Assembly: GCA_900317955.1 (NCBI GenBank)
Contig: ONIP01000005.1
Location: 33,579 to 97,578 of the forward strand
Reading direction: 5' to 3'
Origin: an uncultured Bacteroidales bacterium
Lineage (GTDB): Bacteria > Bacteroidota > Bacteroidia > Bacteroidales > P3
Length of the DNA: 64,000 nt
Program-made: the position numbers and the translations under genes
Notes under the pieces: model-generated
What the model was told of the DNA's origin: nothing
Seen by the model: the letters and a program-made list of their open reading frames with translations, nothing else
The model's database searches: none
Part shown: positions 51,543-63,116 of the stretch, in pieces
Layout of the letters: the number at the start of each line of letters is the position of its first letter
Numbering within the stretch: position 1 is the stretch's first letter

Positions 51543-51842
51543 TTACCAACTAGACTTCTTTACACCGGGGATAAGTCCACTGACAGCCATCTCGCGGAAG
51601 TTGATACGCGAAATACCAAACTGACGCATATATCCTTTGGGGCGGCCGGTGAGCTGGCAACGGTTATGCATGCGGATGGGGCAGGCATTCTTGGGAAGCT
51701 TCTGAAGAGCAATGACAGCCTTTTCAACCTCTTCGGGTTCACCTGTGCGGACGATTTCCTTCAGAGCGGCACGTTTAGCAGCATAACGGGCTACCATTTT
51801 AGCTCTTTTACGTTCTCTTGCTTTGATCGATTCTTTTGCCAT
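51543..51842 (-). CDS. rpsN: Ribosomal protein S14
   Basis: A 99-residue 30S head protein of the long, zinc-free class: the CxxC pairs of the short form are missing (only [20 protein letters not shown]). Six bases after rplE. Confidence 0.96.
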   Translation of the reverse strand: MAKESIKARERKRAKMVARYAAKRAALKEIVRTGEPEEVEKAVIALQKLPKNACPIRMHNRCQLTGRPKGYMRQFGISRINFREMAVSGLIPGVKKSSW

Positions 51843-51848
51843 TATATG

Positions 51849-52409
51849 TTATTTTTGTTGATTCTTAAACGGAATTCCGAACAATTTGAGGAGAGACATA
51901 GCCTCTTTATCGGTATTGGCAGAGGTGACAAAGGTGATGTCCATACCCTGGATACGGTCAATCTTGTCAATGTCAATCTCCGGGAAGATAATCTGCTCAG
52001 CGATACCGAAAGTATAGTTGCCTTTACCGTCAAAACCTTTATCGTTGATACCGCGGAAATCACGGATACGGGGAATCGAAGCAGTGATGAGACGCTCCAA
52101 GAACTCATACATACGCTCACCACGGAGGGTTACGCGGACTCCGATAGGCATGCCACGGCGCAGTTTGAAGTTTGAAATATCCTTGCGGGACTTGGTGGCC
52201 ACAGCCTTCTGTCCTGCGATAAGGCTCATCTCTTCAATGCCCTTGTCAATAACCTTCTTGTCGGCAATAGCAGCCTTGCCAAGACCTTGGTTCAAAGTAA
52301 TTTTTTTCAAACGGGGAGCCTGCATTACGGTCTTGTAACCATACTCCTTCATCAATGCGGGAAGTATTTCCTCGTTGTATTTGGTTTTTAAAGTAGGAAT
52401 ATAAGCCAT
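51849..52409 (-). CDS. rplE: Ribosomal protein L5
   Basis: A 186-residue 5S rRNA-binding protein contacting the P-site tRNA. Segments [13 protein letters not shown] and [22 protein letters not shown] are typical. Its start overlaps the rplX stop by one base (TAATG). Confidence 0.97.
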   Translation of the reverse strand: MAYIPTLKTKYNEEILPALMKEYGYKTVMQAPRLKKITLNQGLGKAAIADKKVIDKGIEEMSLIAGQKAVATKSRKDISNFKLRRGMPIGVRVTLRGERMYEFLERLITASIPRIRDFRGINDKGFDGKGNYTFGIAEQIIFPEIDIDKIDRIQGMDITFVTSANTDKEAMSLLKLFGIPFKNQQK

Positions 52410-52723
52410 TATTTAATCTCCTCCCCTGATTTTTTGGAATAACGAACAAGTTTACCTGTCTTCTCACTAATCTTGCGACCGATACGGGTGGGAGTCTTAC
52501 CTTCCATCACCATAAGGTTCGACAAATGGATAGGAGCCTCCTGCTCAACAATACCTCCCTGGGTGTTCTTTGCACTCGGCTTGGTGTGTTTCTTCACAAG
52601 ATTGCGGCCTTCCACGATGGCGCGATTCTTTTCGGGATAAACCTTCAGCACTTTACCGGTCTTGCCTTTATCTTCACCGGCAATTACCATAACGGTATCC
52701 CCTTTTTTTACGTGCAATTTCAT
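52409..52723 (-). CDS. rplX: Ribosomal protein L24
   Basis: A 104-residue assembly-initiating 50S protein with a KOW motif ([25 protein letters not shown]). It is 21 bases after rplN and overlaps rplE by one base. Confidence 0.97.
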   Translation of the reverse strand: MKLHVKKGDTVMVIAGEDKGKTGKVLKVYPEKNRAIVEGRNLVKKHTKPSAKNTQGGIVEQEAPIHLSNLMVMEGKTPTRIGRKISEKTGKLVRYSKKSGEEIK

Positions 52724-52744
52724 TTCTTTTTCTTCTTTTTAATT

Positions 52745-53113
52745 TTACAATACTTCGGGAGCCAACGAAACAATCTTCATGAACTGTTTGTCACGGAGTT
52801 CGCGAGCTACGGGTCCGAAAATACGTGTGCCACGCAATTCGTCATTTGCGGTCAGCAAGACACAGGCGTTGTCGTCGAAGCGGATGTAACTACCATCATT
52901 GCGGCGAATTTCTTTCTTGGTGCGGACCACCACTGCCTTAGAAACGGCTCCCTTCTTAATGTTGCCTGAAGGAATAGCGTCTTTTATGGCCACCACTACT
53001 GTATCACCAATGCTGGCGTAACGTTTCTTGGTGCCACCGAGGACGCGAATACAGAGGGCACTCTTGGCACCACTGTTATCGGCAACGGTCATTCTAGTTT
53101 CTTGTTGTATCAT
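52745..53113 (-). CDS. rplN: Ribosomal protein L14
   Basis: A 122-residue 50S protein at the subunit interface. [17 protein letters not shown] and the end [19 protein letters not shown] are canonical. It follows rpsQ by 37 bases. Confidence 0.97.
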   Translation of the reverse strand: MIQQETRMTVADNSGAKSALCIRVLGGTKKRYASIGDTVVVAIKDAIPSGNIKKGAVSKAVVVRTKKEIRRNDGSYIRFDDNACVLLTANDELRGTRIFGPVARELRDKQFMKIVSLAPEVL

Positions 53114-53150
53114 TTCTTTTCAATCTTTTTGTCTTGGATGTTGTGACTGG

Positions 53151-53405
53151 TTACTTGGCTCTTTCAACAATTTCAACGAGACGCCAGCACTTGTTCTTGC
53201 TCAACGGGCGAGTCTCCATGATGCGGACAACATCTCCGATATTGCACTCGTTTTTCTCGTCATGAGCCATGAATTTCGTGGACTTCTTCACGAATTTGCC
53301 ATACAGCGGGTGTTTAACTTTGCGTTCCACCTTGACGACAATAGACTTGTCCATCTTGTTGCTCACCACAACACCGACTCTTTCTTTTCTTAAATTTCTT
53401 TCCAT
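53151..53405 (-). CDS. rpsQ: Ribosomal protein S17
   Basis: An 84-residue OB-fold 30S protein. The conserved segment [24 protein letters not shown] is present. It follows rpmC by eight bases. Confidence 0.96.
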   Translation of the reverse strand: MERNLRKERVGVVVSNKMDKSIVVKVERKVKHPLYGKFVKKSTKFMAHDEKNECNIGDVVRIMETRPLSKNKCWRLVEIVERAK

Positions 53406-53413
53406 ATCTACTG

Positions 53414-53623
53414 TTAGTTCTGCTTCTGTTCAGCAATCTCGCGGGCGCGAAGTTCTGTGAGACAGCGGGCAATGTTTTTTCTACTTTCTTTTATTTTATT
53501 AGGATTCTCCAGAGGCGACACGGCATGGGTCATAAGCATCTTCTGATACATGGAGCGCTCGGTCTCAAGCTTTTCCTTTAACTCGGCAGTCGTGAGTTCT
53601 TTTAAAACTATTTCGTTTTTCAT
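53414..53623 (-). CDS. rpmC: Ribosomal protein L29
   Basis: A 69-residue helical-hairpin protein at the exit tunnel, docking site for trigger factor and [23 protein letters not shown] and the later [20 protein letters not shown] match the family. 15 bases after rplP. Confidence 0.95.
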   Translation of the reverse strand: MKNEIVLKELTTAELKEKLETERSMYQKMLMTHAVSPLENPNKIKESRKNIARCLTELRAREIAEQKQN

Positions 53624-53638
53624 GACTGTATCTTCTTT

Positions 53639-54061
53639 TTATTCTTCGATATAATCTCTTTTAACAACAAACTTGGTCGAGATAGGGAGCTTCTGGGCTG
53701 CCAGACGGAGAGCCTCTTTGGCTATATCCATCGGAACACCCTCGCACTCGAACAGAATCGTTCCGGGCATCACTCGGGCGACAAAGTACTCGGGAGCACC
53801 TTTACCTTTACCCATACGCACCTCGTTAGGTTTCTTGGTGATGGGCTTGTCCGGGAAAATACGAATCCATATCTGACCTTCACGTTTCATGTGACGCGTT
53901 ACAGCTTGACGTGCAGCCTCTATTTGACGGCCTGTAATGAAACAGGTCTCCAGGGATTTGATACCAAAGGTACCGAATGCCAACTCGTGTCCACGGAAAG
54001 CATTGCCTTTAATTTTACCCTTCTGCTGCTTTCTATATCTTGTTTTCTTAGGTTGTAACAT
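53639..54061 (-). CDS. rplP: Ribosomal protein L16
   Basis: A 140-residue 50S protein near the peptidyl transferase centre. [19 protein letters not shown] and the [24 protein letters not shown] stretch are canonical. Confidence 0.97.
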   Translation of the reverse strand: MLQPKKTRYRKQQKGKIKGNAFRGHELAFGTFGIKSLETCFITGRQIEAARQAVTRHMKREGQIWIRIFPDKPITKKPNEVRMGKGKGAPEYFVARVMPGTILFECEGVPMDIAKEALRLAAQKLPISTKFVVKRDYIEE

Positions 54062-54124
54062 TTTTTCTTATTGTTTAGCGTTGAGTGTTTAGCGTTTTTC
54101 TATAACTCCAATCACTAACCTATT

Positions 54125-54883
54125 TTATTTACTGTTGTTATTTCTGTTGCTGCCCGAACGGCGACGGGGTGCACCATTGCCGGGACGGCGCTCACCACCC
54201 ATTGCAGGACGATGATCTTTCTGCTGTCCACCTACTGTCGAGGGAACCAACTCGCGCTTGCCATATACGACACCACGGCAGATATAAACTTTCACGCCTA
54301 TACGGCCATAAGTGGTGTGGGCTTCTGCATGTGCATAGTCAATGTCTGCGCGCAGAGTATGGAGAGGAGTACGACCCTCTTTATAATGCTCACTACGGGC
54401 GATTTCTGCACCACCGATACGGCCGGCGATAGAAACCTTGATACCCTCTGCACCAGAACGCATCGTAGAAACAATTGCATTCTTGATGGCACGACGATAC
54501 TGAACACGGCCTTCGATCTGTTTGGCTATATTCTGAGCAACCAAAACTGCATCCAGCTCGGGGCGCTTCACTTCCGAAATATTGATCTGGACATCCTTGC
54601 CAGTGAGTTTCTTCAATTCTTCTTTCAGTTTGTCGACCTCGCTGCCTGCTTTTCCAATAATCAAACCCGGACGGGCTGTGTTAATGGTCACGGTAAGGAG
54701 CTTGAGGGTTCTCTCGATATAAATCTTCGAGACGCTGGCCTTGGCGAGACGGGCATTGAGATATTTACGGATTTTGTCGTCCTCAACGAGCTTCTGCTCA
54801 AACTTGCGGCCGCCAAACCAGTTAGAATCCCATCCGCGGATAATGCCTAAACGATTTCCAATTGGGTTAGTTTTTTGTCCCAT
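54125..54883 (-). CDS. rpsC: Ribosomal protein S3
   Basis: A 252-residue 30S protein at the mRNA entry with KH domain ([26 protein letters not shown]) and C-domain ([24 protein letters not shown]). A basic Arg/Asn-rich tail ([18 protein letters not shown]) extends the C-terminus beyond E. coli's. Confidence 0.97.
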   Translation of the reverse strand: MGQKTNPIGNRLGIIRGWDSNWFGGRKFEQKLVEDDKIRKYLNARLAKASVSKIYIERTLKLLTVTINTARPGLIIGKAGSEVDKLKEELKKLTGKDVQINISEVKRPELDAVLVAQNIAKQIEGRVQYRRAIKNAIVSTMRSGAEGIKVSIAGRIGGAEIARSEHYKEGRTPLHTLRADIDYAHAEAHTTYGRIGVKVYICRGVVYGKRELVPSTVGGQQKDHRPAMGGERRPGNGAPRRRSGSNRNNNSK

Positions 54884-54910
54884 TGTTGACTTTCTTCTTA
54901 TTTAATTACT

Positions 54911-55348
54911 TTATTTGTTTTCTTCTTCAGCTTTAGGAGCCACGGGTGCCTCTTCCACTCGGCTGCCCAGAATGACAGTGATGTGGTTGCTGCGCTTGCG
55001 GATTCTATAACCACGACCCTGGGGAGCTGTACGCATGCGCTTCATCGTGCGGCCTTCGTCAACCATAATCTGCTTGACATAGAGCTGGCTGTCTTCCAGA
55101 CGCTTGCCTTCGTTCTTTGCCTGCCAGTTGGCAACGGCACTCAGAACCAGTTTGTGAATCTTTGGAGCGGACTCTCTCGGGCAATATTTTAAAATACCAA
55201 GGGCTTTATCAACATCAACGCCGCGAACCATATCTGCGACGAGACGGGTCTTGCGCGGTGAAGTAGGATTATTCATCAACTTCGCCACGTAGAGGGTCTT
55301 ATTGGCTTCTTTACGTGCTTCTGCACTATCTTTTTTTCTACGTCCCAT
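54911..55348 (-). CDS. rplV: Ribosomal protein L22
   Basis: A 145-residue 50S protein with the exit-tunnel hairpin ([32 protein letters not shown]). A 15-residue polar N-terminal extension ([15 protein letters not shown]) and an acidic tail ([14 protein letters not shown]) are present, as usual in the phylum. Confidence 0.96.
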   Translation of the reverse strand: MGRRKKDSAEARKEANKTLYVAKLMNNPTSPRKTRLVADMVRGVDVDKALGILKYCPRESAPKIHKLVLSAVANWQAKNEGKRLEDSQLYVKQIMVDEGRTMKRMRTAPQGRGYRIRKRSNHITVILGSRVEEAPVAPKAEEENK

Positions 55349-55376
55349 TTCTTATTGTTCTTTCTTTTTGGACTTG

Positions 55377-55655
55377 TTATTTCTTAGCTTTGTCTTTTGA
55401 ACCTGCATGACCGCGGAAAATACGCGTGGGGGCAAATTCTCCCAGCTTATGTCCTACCATGTTCTCGGTAACATAAACAGGAATGAACTTGTTTCCATTA
55501 TGCACGGCGATGGTCTGACCCACAAAATCGGGCGATATCATAGAGGCGCGGCTCCAGGTCTTGATGGTGACCTTCTTGTTGGCCTGCTGAGCCTCGATGA
55601 CTCTTTTCTCCAGTTTATGGAAAATATACGGACCTTTCTTTAATGAACGACTCAT
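55377..55655 (-). CDS. rpsS: Ribosomal protein S19
   Basis: A 92-residue 30S head protein. [19 protein letters not shown] and the conserved [17 protein letters not shown] are intact. Confidence 0.97.
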   Translation of the reverse strand: MSRSLKKGPYIFHKLEKRVIEAQQANKKVTIKTWSRASMISPDFVGQTIAVHNGNKFIPVYVTENMVGHKLGEFAPTRIFRGHAGSKDKAKK

Positions 55656-55674
55656 TTTCTTCTTCTTTTAATGA

Positions 55675-56499
55675 TTACTTCTTTCTTCTTTCGACAATGT
55701 ACTTGCTCGACTGTTTCTTAGGAGCACGTGTCTTGTAACCCTTAGCGGGAATACCCTTGCGGCTGCGAGGATGTCCGCCGCTCTGACGGCCTTCACCACC
55801 ACCCATCGGGTGATCAACAGGATTCATGACAACACCACGGTTGCGGGGACGACGACCGAGCCAACGATTGCGACCAGCCTTACCACCAACTTCGAGGTTA
55901 TGCTCAGGATTTGAAACAATACCTACGGTTGCACGGCAAGCCTGAAGAATCATACGCATCTCACCGCTGGGCATCTTGATAATTGCATACTTGTCGTCGC
56001 GCGACATCAACTGTGCATAAGCGCCTGCACTACGTACCATCTTGGCACCCTGACCAGGACGAAGCTCAATGTTATGAATCAACGTACCAAAGGGAACCTC
56101 GGCGAGCAGAAGAGTGTTTCCAACCTCGGGGGCTGCACCCTTGCCGGACATGATGGTCTGACCCACTTTCAAACCCTGGGGAGCGAGAATGTAACGCTTC
56201 TCACCATCGGCATAGTACACCAATGCGATACGTGAACTGCGGTTCGGGTCATACTCAATAGTCTTTACGACTGCAGGAATACCGTCCTTGTCTCTTTTGA
56301 AATCGACAAAACGATATAACCGCTTATGACCACCGCCGATATAGCGCATGGTCATCTTACCTTGGTTGTTACGGCCACCGCTCTTGCCGTAGCCACATAC
56401 CAAACTCTTTTCCGGCTTGCTGCTGGTGATATCGTCATTGGTAACGATAATCTTGTGACGCTGGCCGGGGGTTGTCGGTTTAATTTTCTTTAAAGCCAT
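55675..56499 (-). CDS. rplB: Ribosomal protein L2
   Basis: A 274-residue protein essential for subunit joining and the peptidyl transferase centre. The invariant region with [21 protein letters not shown] (around the catalytic-centre histidine) is intact. It follows rplW by 92 bases, a gap with a small inverted repeat (GCCGGAGACTTTTACGCCTCCGGC-like, 56557-56582) that may fold. Confidence 0.97.
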   Translation of the reverse strand: MALKKIKPTTPGQRHKIIVTNDDITSSKPEKSLVCGYGKSGGRNNQGKMTMRYIGGGHKRLYRFVDFKRDKDGIPAVVKTIEYDPNRSSRIALVYYADGEKRYILAPQGLKVGQTIMSGKGAAPEVGNTLLLAEVPFGTLIHNIELRPGQGAKMVRSAGAYAQLMSRDDKYAIIKMPSGEMRMILQACRATVGIVSNPEHNLEVGGKAGRNRWLGRRPRNRGVVMNPVDHPMGGGEGRQSGGHPRSRKGIPAKGYKTRAPKKQSSKYIVERRKK

Positions 56500-56591
56500 T
56501 TCTTTCTTTTTAGTCTCTTATCAGTGGACTATTACTATTATTTTATGTTCTTAAATGTGCCGGAGACTTTTACGCCTCCGGCATTTTGTTA

Positions 56592-56942
56592 TTAAATATT
56601 AGCGTAGAAGTCAATGCTGTCGCCTTCTGCCAAAGTAACTATGGCTTTCTTGTACGCATTGGTACGGCCTACAAGATAACCGGCTTTGGTATAGCGAGCC
56701 TTCACCTTTCCTGAGTAGTTCATTGTGTTCACATCAAGAACCTTCACACTGTAGAACTCCTCAACAGCTTTCTTGATCTCAATCTTATTGGCGCGCTTGT
56801 CGACAATAAAACCATATCGATTCAGAACCTTCGGGGCAGGCTTGTTCTTGTCACGCTGTATCTTGGTGAGCTGGGGAGCAGCGGCTGCCTCGGTGATTCT
56901 CGTCATCTTTTCGCTAATCAGAGGTTTTATTATAATATTCAT
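56592..56942 (-). CDS. rplW: Ribosomal protein L23 with an internal insertion
   Basis: A 116-residue exit-tunnel protein, docking site for trigger factor, SRP and SecYEG. Typical L23 is about 95-100 residues. The family start (IIIKPLISEKMTRI) is followed by an insert of about 20 residues, TEAAAAPQLTKIQRDKNKPA, before YGFIVDKRANKIEIKKAVEE. The insert lies next to the loop that lines the tunnel exit. It is rich in Ala, Lys and Pro. Confidence 0.95.
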   Translation of the reverse strand: MNIIIKPLISEKMTRITEAAAAPQLTKIQRDKNKPAPKVLNRYGFIVDKRANKIEIKKAVEEFYSVKVLDVNTMNYSGKVKARYTKAGYLVGRTNAYKKAIVTLAEGDSIDFYANI

Positions 56943-56976
56943 TGTTAAACTTTCTTAAATAGGTTTAATAACTATT

Positions 56977-57609
56977 TTATTTTGTTGCCAAAACGCGGCT
57001 TATTTCACCAAATGAACCCTCTGTAATGACGATATTGGATGCATTTACGATATCGTAAGTGTTTAATTGCGATACGCTTACAACCTTTACCCTCTGGAGG
57101 TTTCTGGCAGACAAAGATACGAAATTATTTTGATTCTCAAGAACTATCAGCGATTTTTTATCGCCGAGTTGCAAATTATTGAGAATCTCCATCATCTTCT
57201 TGGTCTTCGGTGCCTCAAGATTGATGTTTTCGACAACAGTCAGTGCACTTGCAGCAGCTTTCTCGCTGAGAGCCGAACGACGGGCAAGGCGTTTCACCTT
57301 GATGTTCAGCTTGAAACGATAGTCGCGGGGCTGCGGTCCGAAAATACGGCCACCACCGACAAACACAGGGCTCTTCAAATCACCCGAACGGGCACCGCCG
57401 GTGCCTTTCTGGCGTTTAAGCTTACGGGTGCTGTGGGCGTTCTCGCTGCGCTCCTTGGCTTTATGGGTACCCTGGCGGTTGTCTGCCAAATACTGTTTGC
57501 AATCCAGGTATATTGCATGCTGGTTGGGCTCAATGGCGAAGATAGAATCTTCAAGAGTGATGGTTCTACCGGTTTCGCCTCCATTAATGTTATAAACTTT
57601 TAACTCCAT
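56977..57609 (-). CDS. rplD: Ribosomal protein L4
   Basis: A 210-residue 50S protein whose long loop lines the exit tunnel ([20 protein letters not shown]). In E. coli it also represses its own operon. Its start overlaps the rplC stop by ten bases. Confidence 0.97.
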   Translation of the reverse strand: MELKVYNINGGETGRTITLEDSIFAIEPNQHAIYLDCKQYLADNRQGTHKAKERSENAHSTRKLKRQKGTGGARSGDLKSPVFVGGGRIFGPQPRDYRFKLNIKVKRLARRSALSEKAAASALTVVENINLEAPKTKKMMEILNNLQLGDKKSLIVLENQNNFVSLSARNLQRVKVVSVSQLNTYDIVNASNIVITEGSFGEISRVLATK

Positions 57610-58229
57610 CTTTCAAGTTTTATTATTGATCCTTTGGGTCCCGGTACAGAACCTTTCACTATCATCAAATTCTTTTCAGGGATAATCTTGACAACCTGAA
57701 GATTCTGAATCTTCACTCTGTGGTTGCCAGTCTGCCCGGCCATGCGCATACCCTTGAATATACGGGAAGGATATGAACTTGCACCTATTGAACCGGGGGC
57801 GCGCAGGCGGTCGTGCTGGCCGTGAGTCAAGTCACCGACACCACCAAATCCATGTCTCTTGACAACGCCTTGGAATCCTTTACCTTTCGAGGTTCCAACA
57901 ACGTCAACAAACTCGCCTTCCTGGAAGACTTCCACTGTCAATACTTCACCATATTTCTTTTTGTGGCCCTCCTCAAAGCGGCTGAACTCTGCAAGATAGC
58001 GTTTGGGAGTGGTGTTGGCCTTTGCAAAATGACCTCTCAAAGGCTTGGTGACGCGGCTCTCTTTCTGCTCACCAAAAGCCAGCTGAATGGCCTCATAACC
58101 ATCTTTCTCAATGGTTCTTACTTGTGTTACTACACAAGGACCAGCTTCAATAACTGTGCACGGAATCTGCTTTCCGTCGGCATCAAAAAGACTGGTCATT
58201 CCGATTTTTTTTCCAATTAATCCTGACAT
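57600..58229 (-). CDS. rplC: Ribosomal protein L3
   Basis: A 209-residue 50S protein near the peptidyl transferase centre. [16 protein letters not shown] and [19 protein letters not shown] are typical. It follows rpsJ by 85 bases. Confidence 0.97.
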   Translation of the reverse strand: MSGLIGKKIGMTSLFDADGKQIPCTVIEAGPCVVTQVRTIEKDGYEAIQLAFGEQKESRVTKPLRGHFAKANTTPKRYLAEFSRFEEGHKKKYGEVLTVEVFQEGEFVDVVGTSKGKGFQGVVKRHGFGGVGDLTHGQHDRLRAPGSIGASSYPSRIFKGMRMAGQTGNHRVKIQNLQVVKIIPEKNLMIVKGSVPGPKGSIIKLERWS

Positions 58230-58314
58230 TTCTTTTACTTTGGATTGTTTGTTTTAGTTTTCAGCTTATACTCACCACATTTTCTATGGCTCTGCACATT
58301 GGCTGAGTTTAATT

Positions 58315-58623
58315 TCACACTTTAATTTCCACTTCTACACCACTGGGAAGCTCAAGTTTCATCAGTGCGTCAATGGTCTTTGCACGGTCATTGATGTCAA
58401 TGTCCATAAGACGCTTGTACGTACTCAACTCGAACTGCTCACGGCTTTTCTTGTTTACGAAAGTCGAACGGTTCACAGTGAAAATCTTTTTGTTGGTCGG
58501 CAGTGGAATGGGACCATTCACAACTGCACCCGTCATTTTAACGGTCTTAACGATCTTCTCAGCCGATTTGTCGACGAGATTGTGGTCGTAAGATTTCAGT
58601 TTGATTCTAATTCTTTGACTCAC
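58315..58623 (-). CDS. rpsJ: Ribosomal protein S10
   Basis: A 102-residue 30S head protein that also acts as NusE in antitermination. [18 protein letters not shown] and the loop [22 protein letters not shown] are canonical. It follows fusA by 18 bases. Confidence 0.97.
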   Translation of the reverse strand: MSQRIRIKLKSYDHNLVDKSAEKIVKTVKMTGAVVNGPIPLPTNKKIFTVNRSTFVNKKSREQFELSTYKRLMDIDINDRAKTIDALMKLELPSGVEVEIKV

Positions 58624-58641
58624 GGTTAATGATTTTTATTA

Positions 58642-60732
58642 TTAATTACTATATTTATTCTTTAGGATGTTTTCCTGCTGGTCGCGACTCACCTCGGCAT
58701 AATGCGAGAACTCCATTGTCGAGTTGGCGCGTCCCGACGTGATGGTACGCAAGGCGGTGACATATCCAAACATCTGCTCTAAGGGAACCAGTGCATGGAT
58801 GGCCTGCACTCCCACCTTGGCAACAATGTTCTCCAACATACCGCGACGACGGTTCAAGTCGCCTGTTACATCTCCTACGTATGCATCGGGAGTCAGCACC
58901 TCCAGTTTCATGATAGGCTCAAGCAATACGGGAGAAGCTTTTCTGCATGCCTCTTTAAAACCAATCTTGGCACACACCTCAAACGACAGCTGGTCACTGT
59001 CTACCGGGTGGAACGAACCATCCAGCACAGTAACCTTCATGCTGTCCATTGGGTACCCTGCCAACACACCATTCTGCATGGCCTCTTTGAAACCTTTCTC
59101 GATTGCAGGAATATATTCTTTGGGAATATTGCCACCCTTCACCTCGTTCACAAACTGCAAGCCTGTCACACCCTCGTCGGCGGGACCGATTTCAAAGAGA
59201 ATGTCGGCAAACTTACCCTTGCCACCGGTCTGCTTCTTGTATATCTCGTGGTGCTGAACAGTGCTCGTGATAGCCTCCTTATATGCCACCTGCGGACGTC
59301 CCTGGTTCACCTCCACCGAAAACTCGCGGCGGAGACGGTCCATGATAATGTCCAAGTGCAACTCGCCCATACCGCTGATGATGGTCTGACCCGACACCTC
59401 GTCGCTCTTCACTCTGAAGGTGGGGTCTTCCTCAACCAGCTTGGTAAGCGCATTGGTAAGCTTGTCCATGTCTCCTTGGGTCAACGGCTCCACTGCGATG
59501 CTGATAACAGGCTCGGGGAACTTCATCGACTCAAGAATGATGGGGTGCTTCTCGTCGCACAGTGTGTGTCCGGTCTTGATGTCTTTAAAGCCAACGGCGG
59601 CTCCAATGTCGCCAGCCTCGATACGCTCCAGCGGGTTCTGCTTGTTCGAGTGCATCTGCATTATACGGCTGATACGCTCTTTCTTGCCGGTATTGGCATT
59701 GTAAACATAAGAACCGGACTCCAACGAACCGCTATACACACGGAAGAAACAAAGTCTTCCCACATAGGGGTCGGTGGCAATCTTGAAAGCCAATGCTGAG
59801 AACGGTGCTTTCACATCTATCGGACGCATCTCGGGCTGCTCGGTCTTGGGGTTGATACCGTCAACCTCTTTCATGTCAAGGGGACTGGGCAGGAAAGCAG
59901 CCACTGCATCAAGCAGGGTCTGCACACCTTTGTTCTTGAAGGCAGAACCGCACATCACCGGCACAATTTTCTTCGACAGCGTGGCTTTGCGTATCTCGGC
60001 TATGATCTCGTCGGCGGTGATGGAATCGGGGTCGTCGAAAAATTTCTCCAACAACTCCTCGTTCTCCTCGGCAACGCCTTCAATCAGTTTCTGGCGATAC
60101 TCGGCAGCTGTCTCCTTCAAGTCGGTGGGCATCGGTATCTCTTCGAAACGCTGGCCGTTGGAACTCTCGTCCCACACCAAAGCCCTGTTCGAAATCAAAT
60201 CAACGACGCCTTTGTACAAATCTTCCTGACCAATGGGTATTTCAATAGGGATAGGGTTGGCACCCAAGCGCTCCTTTATCTGGTTCACCACACCGAAGAA
60301 ATCGGCACCGGCTCGGTCCATCTTGTTGACAAAGGCGATACGCGGCACACCATACTTGTCTGCCTGACGCCACACCGTCTCCGACTGTGGCTCCACACCG
60401 CCCACTGCGCAGAATATGGCAATGGCTCCGTCAAGCACTCGCAACGAACGCTCTACTTCTACGGTGAAATCCACGTGACCCGGAGTGTCAATAATATTGT
60501 ACTTATACCGTTGGTCGTGCCATTCCCAATATACCGTTGTGGCGGCAGAAGTTATCGTGATTCCACGTTCTTGCTCCTGAACCATCCAGTCCATGGTGGC
60601 TGACCCCTCGTGCGTCTCTCCCAGCTTGTAGTTCTTGCCGGTGTAGAACAGTATACGCTCGGTCGTTGTCGTCTTGCCGGCGTCGATATGGGCCATTATG
60701 CCAATATTCCTTGTATATTTTAGGTCTGACAT
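58642..60732 (-). CDS. fusA: Elongation factor G
   Basis: A 696-residue translocase GTPase. G motifs [22 protein letters not shown] and [10 protein letters not shown] are intact, as are domains II to V. Gap of 72 bases to rpsG. Confidence 0.97.
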   Translation of the reverse strand: MSDLKYTRNIGIMAHIDAGKTTTTERILFYTGKNYKLGETHEGSATMDWMVQEQERGITITSAATTVYWEWHDQRYKYNIIDTPGHVDFTVEVERSLRVLDGAIAIFCAVGGVEPQSETVWRQADKYGVPRIAFVNKMDRAGADFFGVVNQIKERLGANPIPIEIPIGQEDLYKGVVDLISNRALVWDESSNGQRFEEIPMPTDLKETAAEYRQKLIEGVAEENEELLEKFFDDPDSITADEIIAEIRKATLSKKIVPVMCGSAFKNKGVQTLLDAVAAFLPSPLDMKEVDGINPKTEQPEMRPIDVKAPFSALAFKIATDPYVGRLCFFRVYSGSLESGSYVYNANTGKKERISRIMQMHSNKQNPLERIEAGDIGAAVGFKDIKTGHTLCDEKHPIILESMKFPEPVISIAVEPLTQGDMDKLTNALTKLVEEDPTFRVKSDEVSGQTIISGMGELHLDIIMDRLRREFSVEVNQGRPQVAYKEAITSTVQHHEIYKKQTGGKGKFADILFEIGPADEGVTGLQFVNEVKGGNIPKEYIPAIEKGFKEAMQNGVLAGYPMDSMKVTVLDGSFHPVDSDQLSFEVCAKIGFKEACRKASPVLLEPIMKLEVLTPDAYVGDVTGDLNRRRGMLENIVAKVGVQAIHALVPLEQMFGYVTALRTITSGRANSTMEFSHYAEVSRDQQENILKNKYSN

Positions 60733-60804
60733 CTATCTGTAGTTTTGCTTGGGCTGTCTATTTATTCCTAAAAAGAATCTTTTATAGAATCTTCAATTAA
60801 TAAC

Positions 60805-61272
60805 TTAGAAACGGAAGTGCGAGAATGCCTTGTTGGCCTCTGCCATACGGTGGATATCCTCTTTACGCTTGAAGGCGGCACCTTCCTCTTTGTATGCAGC
60901 CTGTATCTCGGCGGCAAGTTTCAGAGCCATCGTCTTCTCGCTGCGCTTGCGGCTGAAGCTGATAAGGTTCTTCATACCAATCGACTGCTTGCGCTCCGGG
61001 CGGATTTCTGTAGGCACCTGGAAGGTTGCACCACCAATACGGCGGCTCTTAACCTCTACCGAAGGAGTGATGTTGGCCAAAGCCTTTTTCCACACCTCGA
61101 TACCGTCTTCCTTGGTACGGTCGGCTACCACGTCGATTGCCTCATAGAAAATCTTGTAGGCTATGGTCTTCTTGCCACCCAACATCAGGTTGTTGACAAA
61201 CTTGGTAACGAGCACGTCGTTATATTTGGGATCCGGAAGGATGATACGTTTTCTGGGTTTAGCTTTTCTCAT
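60805..61272 (-). CDS. rpsG: Ribosomal protein S7
   Basis: A 155-residue 30S head protein contacting the E-site tRNA and organising the head's 16S r[30 protein letters not shown] and [22 protein letters not shown] are typical. Confidence 0.97.
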   Translation of the reverse strand: MRKAKPRKRIILPDPKYNDVLVTKFVNNLMLGGKKTIAYKIFYEAIDVVADRTKEDGIEVWKKALANITPSVEVKSRRIGGATFQVPTEIRPERKQSIGMKNLISFSRKRSEKTMALKLAAEIQAAYKEEGAAFKRKEDIHRMAEANKAFSHFRF

Positions 61273-61339
61273 TTCTCTTTTACATTAACGAACTGCTGTG
61301 TTCTTGCAATTCCTAATTCAATATTCTATATTTCTTTTA

Positions 61340-61723
61340 TTACTTCGAAGCCTGTTTCGGACGCTTGGCACCATATTTGGAACGACGCTGACGGCGACCG
61401 TCTACTCCACTGGTGTCCAATGCACCACGGATGATATGATAACGCACACCGGGAAGGTCTTTCACACGACCACCACGAATCATAACAATAGAGTGCTCCT
61501 GCAGGTTGTGGCCCTCGCCGGGGATATAGGCATTGACCTCTTTCTGGTTGGTGAGACGCACACGGGCAACCTTACGCATTGCCGAGTTAGGTTTTTTCGG
61601 GGTTGTGGTGTACACACGGGTGCACACTCCGCGACGCTGCGGGCAGCTGTCCAAAGCGGGAGATTTCGACTTATACTCCATCTGCTGGCGTCCTTTGCGA
61701 ACTAATTGCTGAATTGTTGGCAT
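61340..61723 (-). CDS. rpsL: Ribosomal protein S12
   Basis: A 127-residue 30S decoding-site protein. [13 protein letters not shown] and the streptomycin-determining segments [11 protein letters not shown] and [12 protein letters not shown] carry the wild-type lysines (K in PKKPNS), so no resistance change is seen. First gene of the whole block, downstream of the promoter at 61805-61835. Confidence 0.97.
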   Translation of the reverse strand: MPTIQQLVRKGRQQMEYKSKSPALDSCPQRRGVCTRVYTTTPKKPNSAMRKVARVRLTNQKEVNAYIPGEGHNLQEHSIVMIRGGRVKDLPGVRYHIIRGALDTSGVDGRRQRRSKYGAKRPKQASK

Positions 61724-61772
61724 TTTGTCTTTTGATGTTATATATTTAATTATTAATGTTTTCCGTCACTTC

Positions 61773-61795
61773 TCAAGGACATATTTTGCCCTTGA
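61773..61795. repeat. Small hairpin in the leader of the ribosomal operon
   Basis: TCAAGG (61773-61778) and CCTTGA (61790-61795) form a short stem in the leader about 50 bases before rpsL. It could be a control element for S7 or S12, but this is weak. Confidence 0.4.
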
Positions 61796-61804
61796 AATGG
61801 AATG

Positions 61805-61835
61805 CAAAATTACAACTATTTTTCCACCCCACAAA
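61805..61835 (-). promoter_or_regulatory. Canonical promoter of the str-S10-spc-alpha block
   Basis: On the minus strand TTTG (61832-61835), a 19-base spacer and TAATTTTG (61805-61812). The leader to rpsL is about 75 bases. The rest of the 323-base gap (61724-62046) holds AT-rich sequence without a further gene. Confidence 0.8.
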
Positions 61836-62046
61836 ATAACAACCCGATTTATAAATGTTAAAAAAATATAAAATCTTTTGTAGGCACTATAAATCAGTAT
61901 AATACAAAAACAAAAATGTATTTTTCACGCCGTCCTCGCAACAAGTTATCAACACACCTCCCCTACCCTCCATTTACACCACTCCTCAAACAGCCAAATC
62001 ACCCCCCATCAGGAGGTATGCAGCAACAGCAGGCAATCAACAAAAA

Positions 62047-62802
62047 CTATCGTGCAAAATGGTACTGACCCTTCCCTCGGGTCACCTTCCCATACTGCAC
62101 AGCGTTCTGAGGACAATAATGGTAACAAGCCTCGCAATGGTTGCAGTTGCCGTTCCACCGCGGCTTCCCTCCTTCAATGACTATATTCTGCAACGGACAC
62201 ACCTTGGCGCAAATCCCGCACCCCACACATGCATCAGTGGCAAGATATTTCTTGTCCGACACCCACTTCACAAACCCTTTTCCTATTCCGTTGGTCTTCA
62301 ATCCCGGCATGGCTCCCCGGTTCACATCCACCGTCTTCCTGCGCTCTTTCACGGCTTCTGCTATCCTCTCCAACCTAACCTTCGCCTGCTCCAACTTACG
62401 TTTCTCCACCTCAGGCGAATCCACATTCATAAACGCCATATTCACATACGTATTGGGCATTGTCACGCCGTAGGCAGCGTCAAGCCTCAACCCTGATGCC
62501 TCCAAAGCCTGGGCCAGAACCCTGTCAGCCAAACCGGAGTCATCGCCATAAGTGGCCACCATATACACATACGGCGTCACGCCCTCCAGCTGCAACTTCC
62601 CAATAAAATCCAGCACCAACTGCGGCGGCCGCCAAGAATAGATAGGAAACACGAAACCCACACATTCGCCCTCACTCAACTCAAAATGCAGATTCCCCTC
62701 TCTCAATGCTTGAGGAATAAACACCAACTTCTCATTTTCCGCCTCTGCAAGACACTCAGCCACATGCCGGCTATTGCCGCAACCCGAATAAAAGAAAATC
62801 AT
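62047..62802 (-). CDS. Flavodoxin/ferredoxin fusion (EFR1 family)
   Basis: A 251-residue protein. I start it at the ATG at 62802; a TTG two codons earlier is possible. The N-terminal flavodoxin-like domain begins MIFFYSGCGNSRHVAECLAE and has VGFVFPIYSWRPPQLVLDF. The C-terminal 60 residues carry two 4Fe-4S clusters: CVGCGICAKVCPLQNI and CNHCEACYHYCPQNAV. EFR1-type proteins shuttle electrons; the partner is unknown. A canonical promoter lies at 62856-62887. Confidence 0.9.
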   Translation of the reverse strand: MIFFYSGCGNSRHVAECLAEAENEKLVFIPQALREGNLHFELSEGECVGFVFPIYSWRPPQLVLDFIGKLQLEGVTPYVYMVATYGDDSGLADRVLAQALEASGLRLDAAYGVTMPNTYVNMAFMNVDSPEVEKRKLEQAKVRLERIAEAVKERRKTVDVNRGAMPGLKTNGIGKGFVKWVSDKKYLATDACVGCGICAKVCPLQNIVIEGGKPRWNGNCNHCEACYHYCPQNAVQYGKVTRGKGQYHFAR

Positions 62803-62855
62803 AACCAACTAATTTATATTATTATACTATGATAACTGACTACCCAGTCAAACTG

Positions 62856-62887
62856 CAAATATACGAATAATACCTGATTTATTCAAA
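62856..62887 (-). promoter_or_regulatory. Canonical promoter of the flavodoxin/ferredoxin gene
   Basis: On the minus strand TTTG (62884-62887), a 20-base spacer and TATATTTG (62856-62863). Confidence 0.75.
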
Positions 62888-62915
62888 CAAGAAACCTATT
62901 ATATCGTAGTGACGT

Positions 62916-63104
62916 ATTCAAAAGATCCCCGAATCATCGAATTAACGCATTGACACGCATTAACGAATTAACACATTCAAAAGATTCCCGAATCATCGAA
63001 TTAACGAATTAACACATTCAAAAGATTCCCGAATCATCGAATTTACACATTCAAAAGACTTACACATTAACGAATTAACGCATTAACACATTCAAAGGAT
63101 TCAA
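62916..63104. repeat. Variable-length AT-rich intergenic repeats
   Basis: Five repeats each begin ATTCAAAAGATTCCCGAATC or a shortened form and end in TTAACGAATTAACACA-like units. Their lengths (about 20 to 60 bases) vary by deletion of internal units, so this is not a CRISPR. It fills most of the 314-base gap 62803-63116. Similar units lie at 39530-39601. Confidence 0.7.
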
Positions 63105-63116
63105 ACAATCTCTATT

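Noticed and set aside
61340..61723. Streptomycin-resistance change in S12
   Set aside because: The lysine in PKKPNS is wild type.
62916..63104. CRISPR array
   Set aside because: Repeat units differ in length and the segments between them are themselves repeated; there are no unique spacers and no cas genes.
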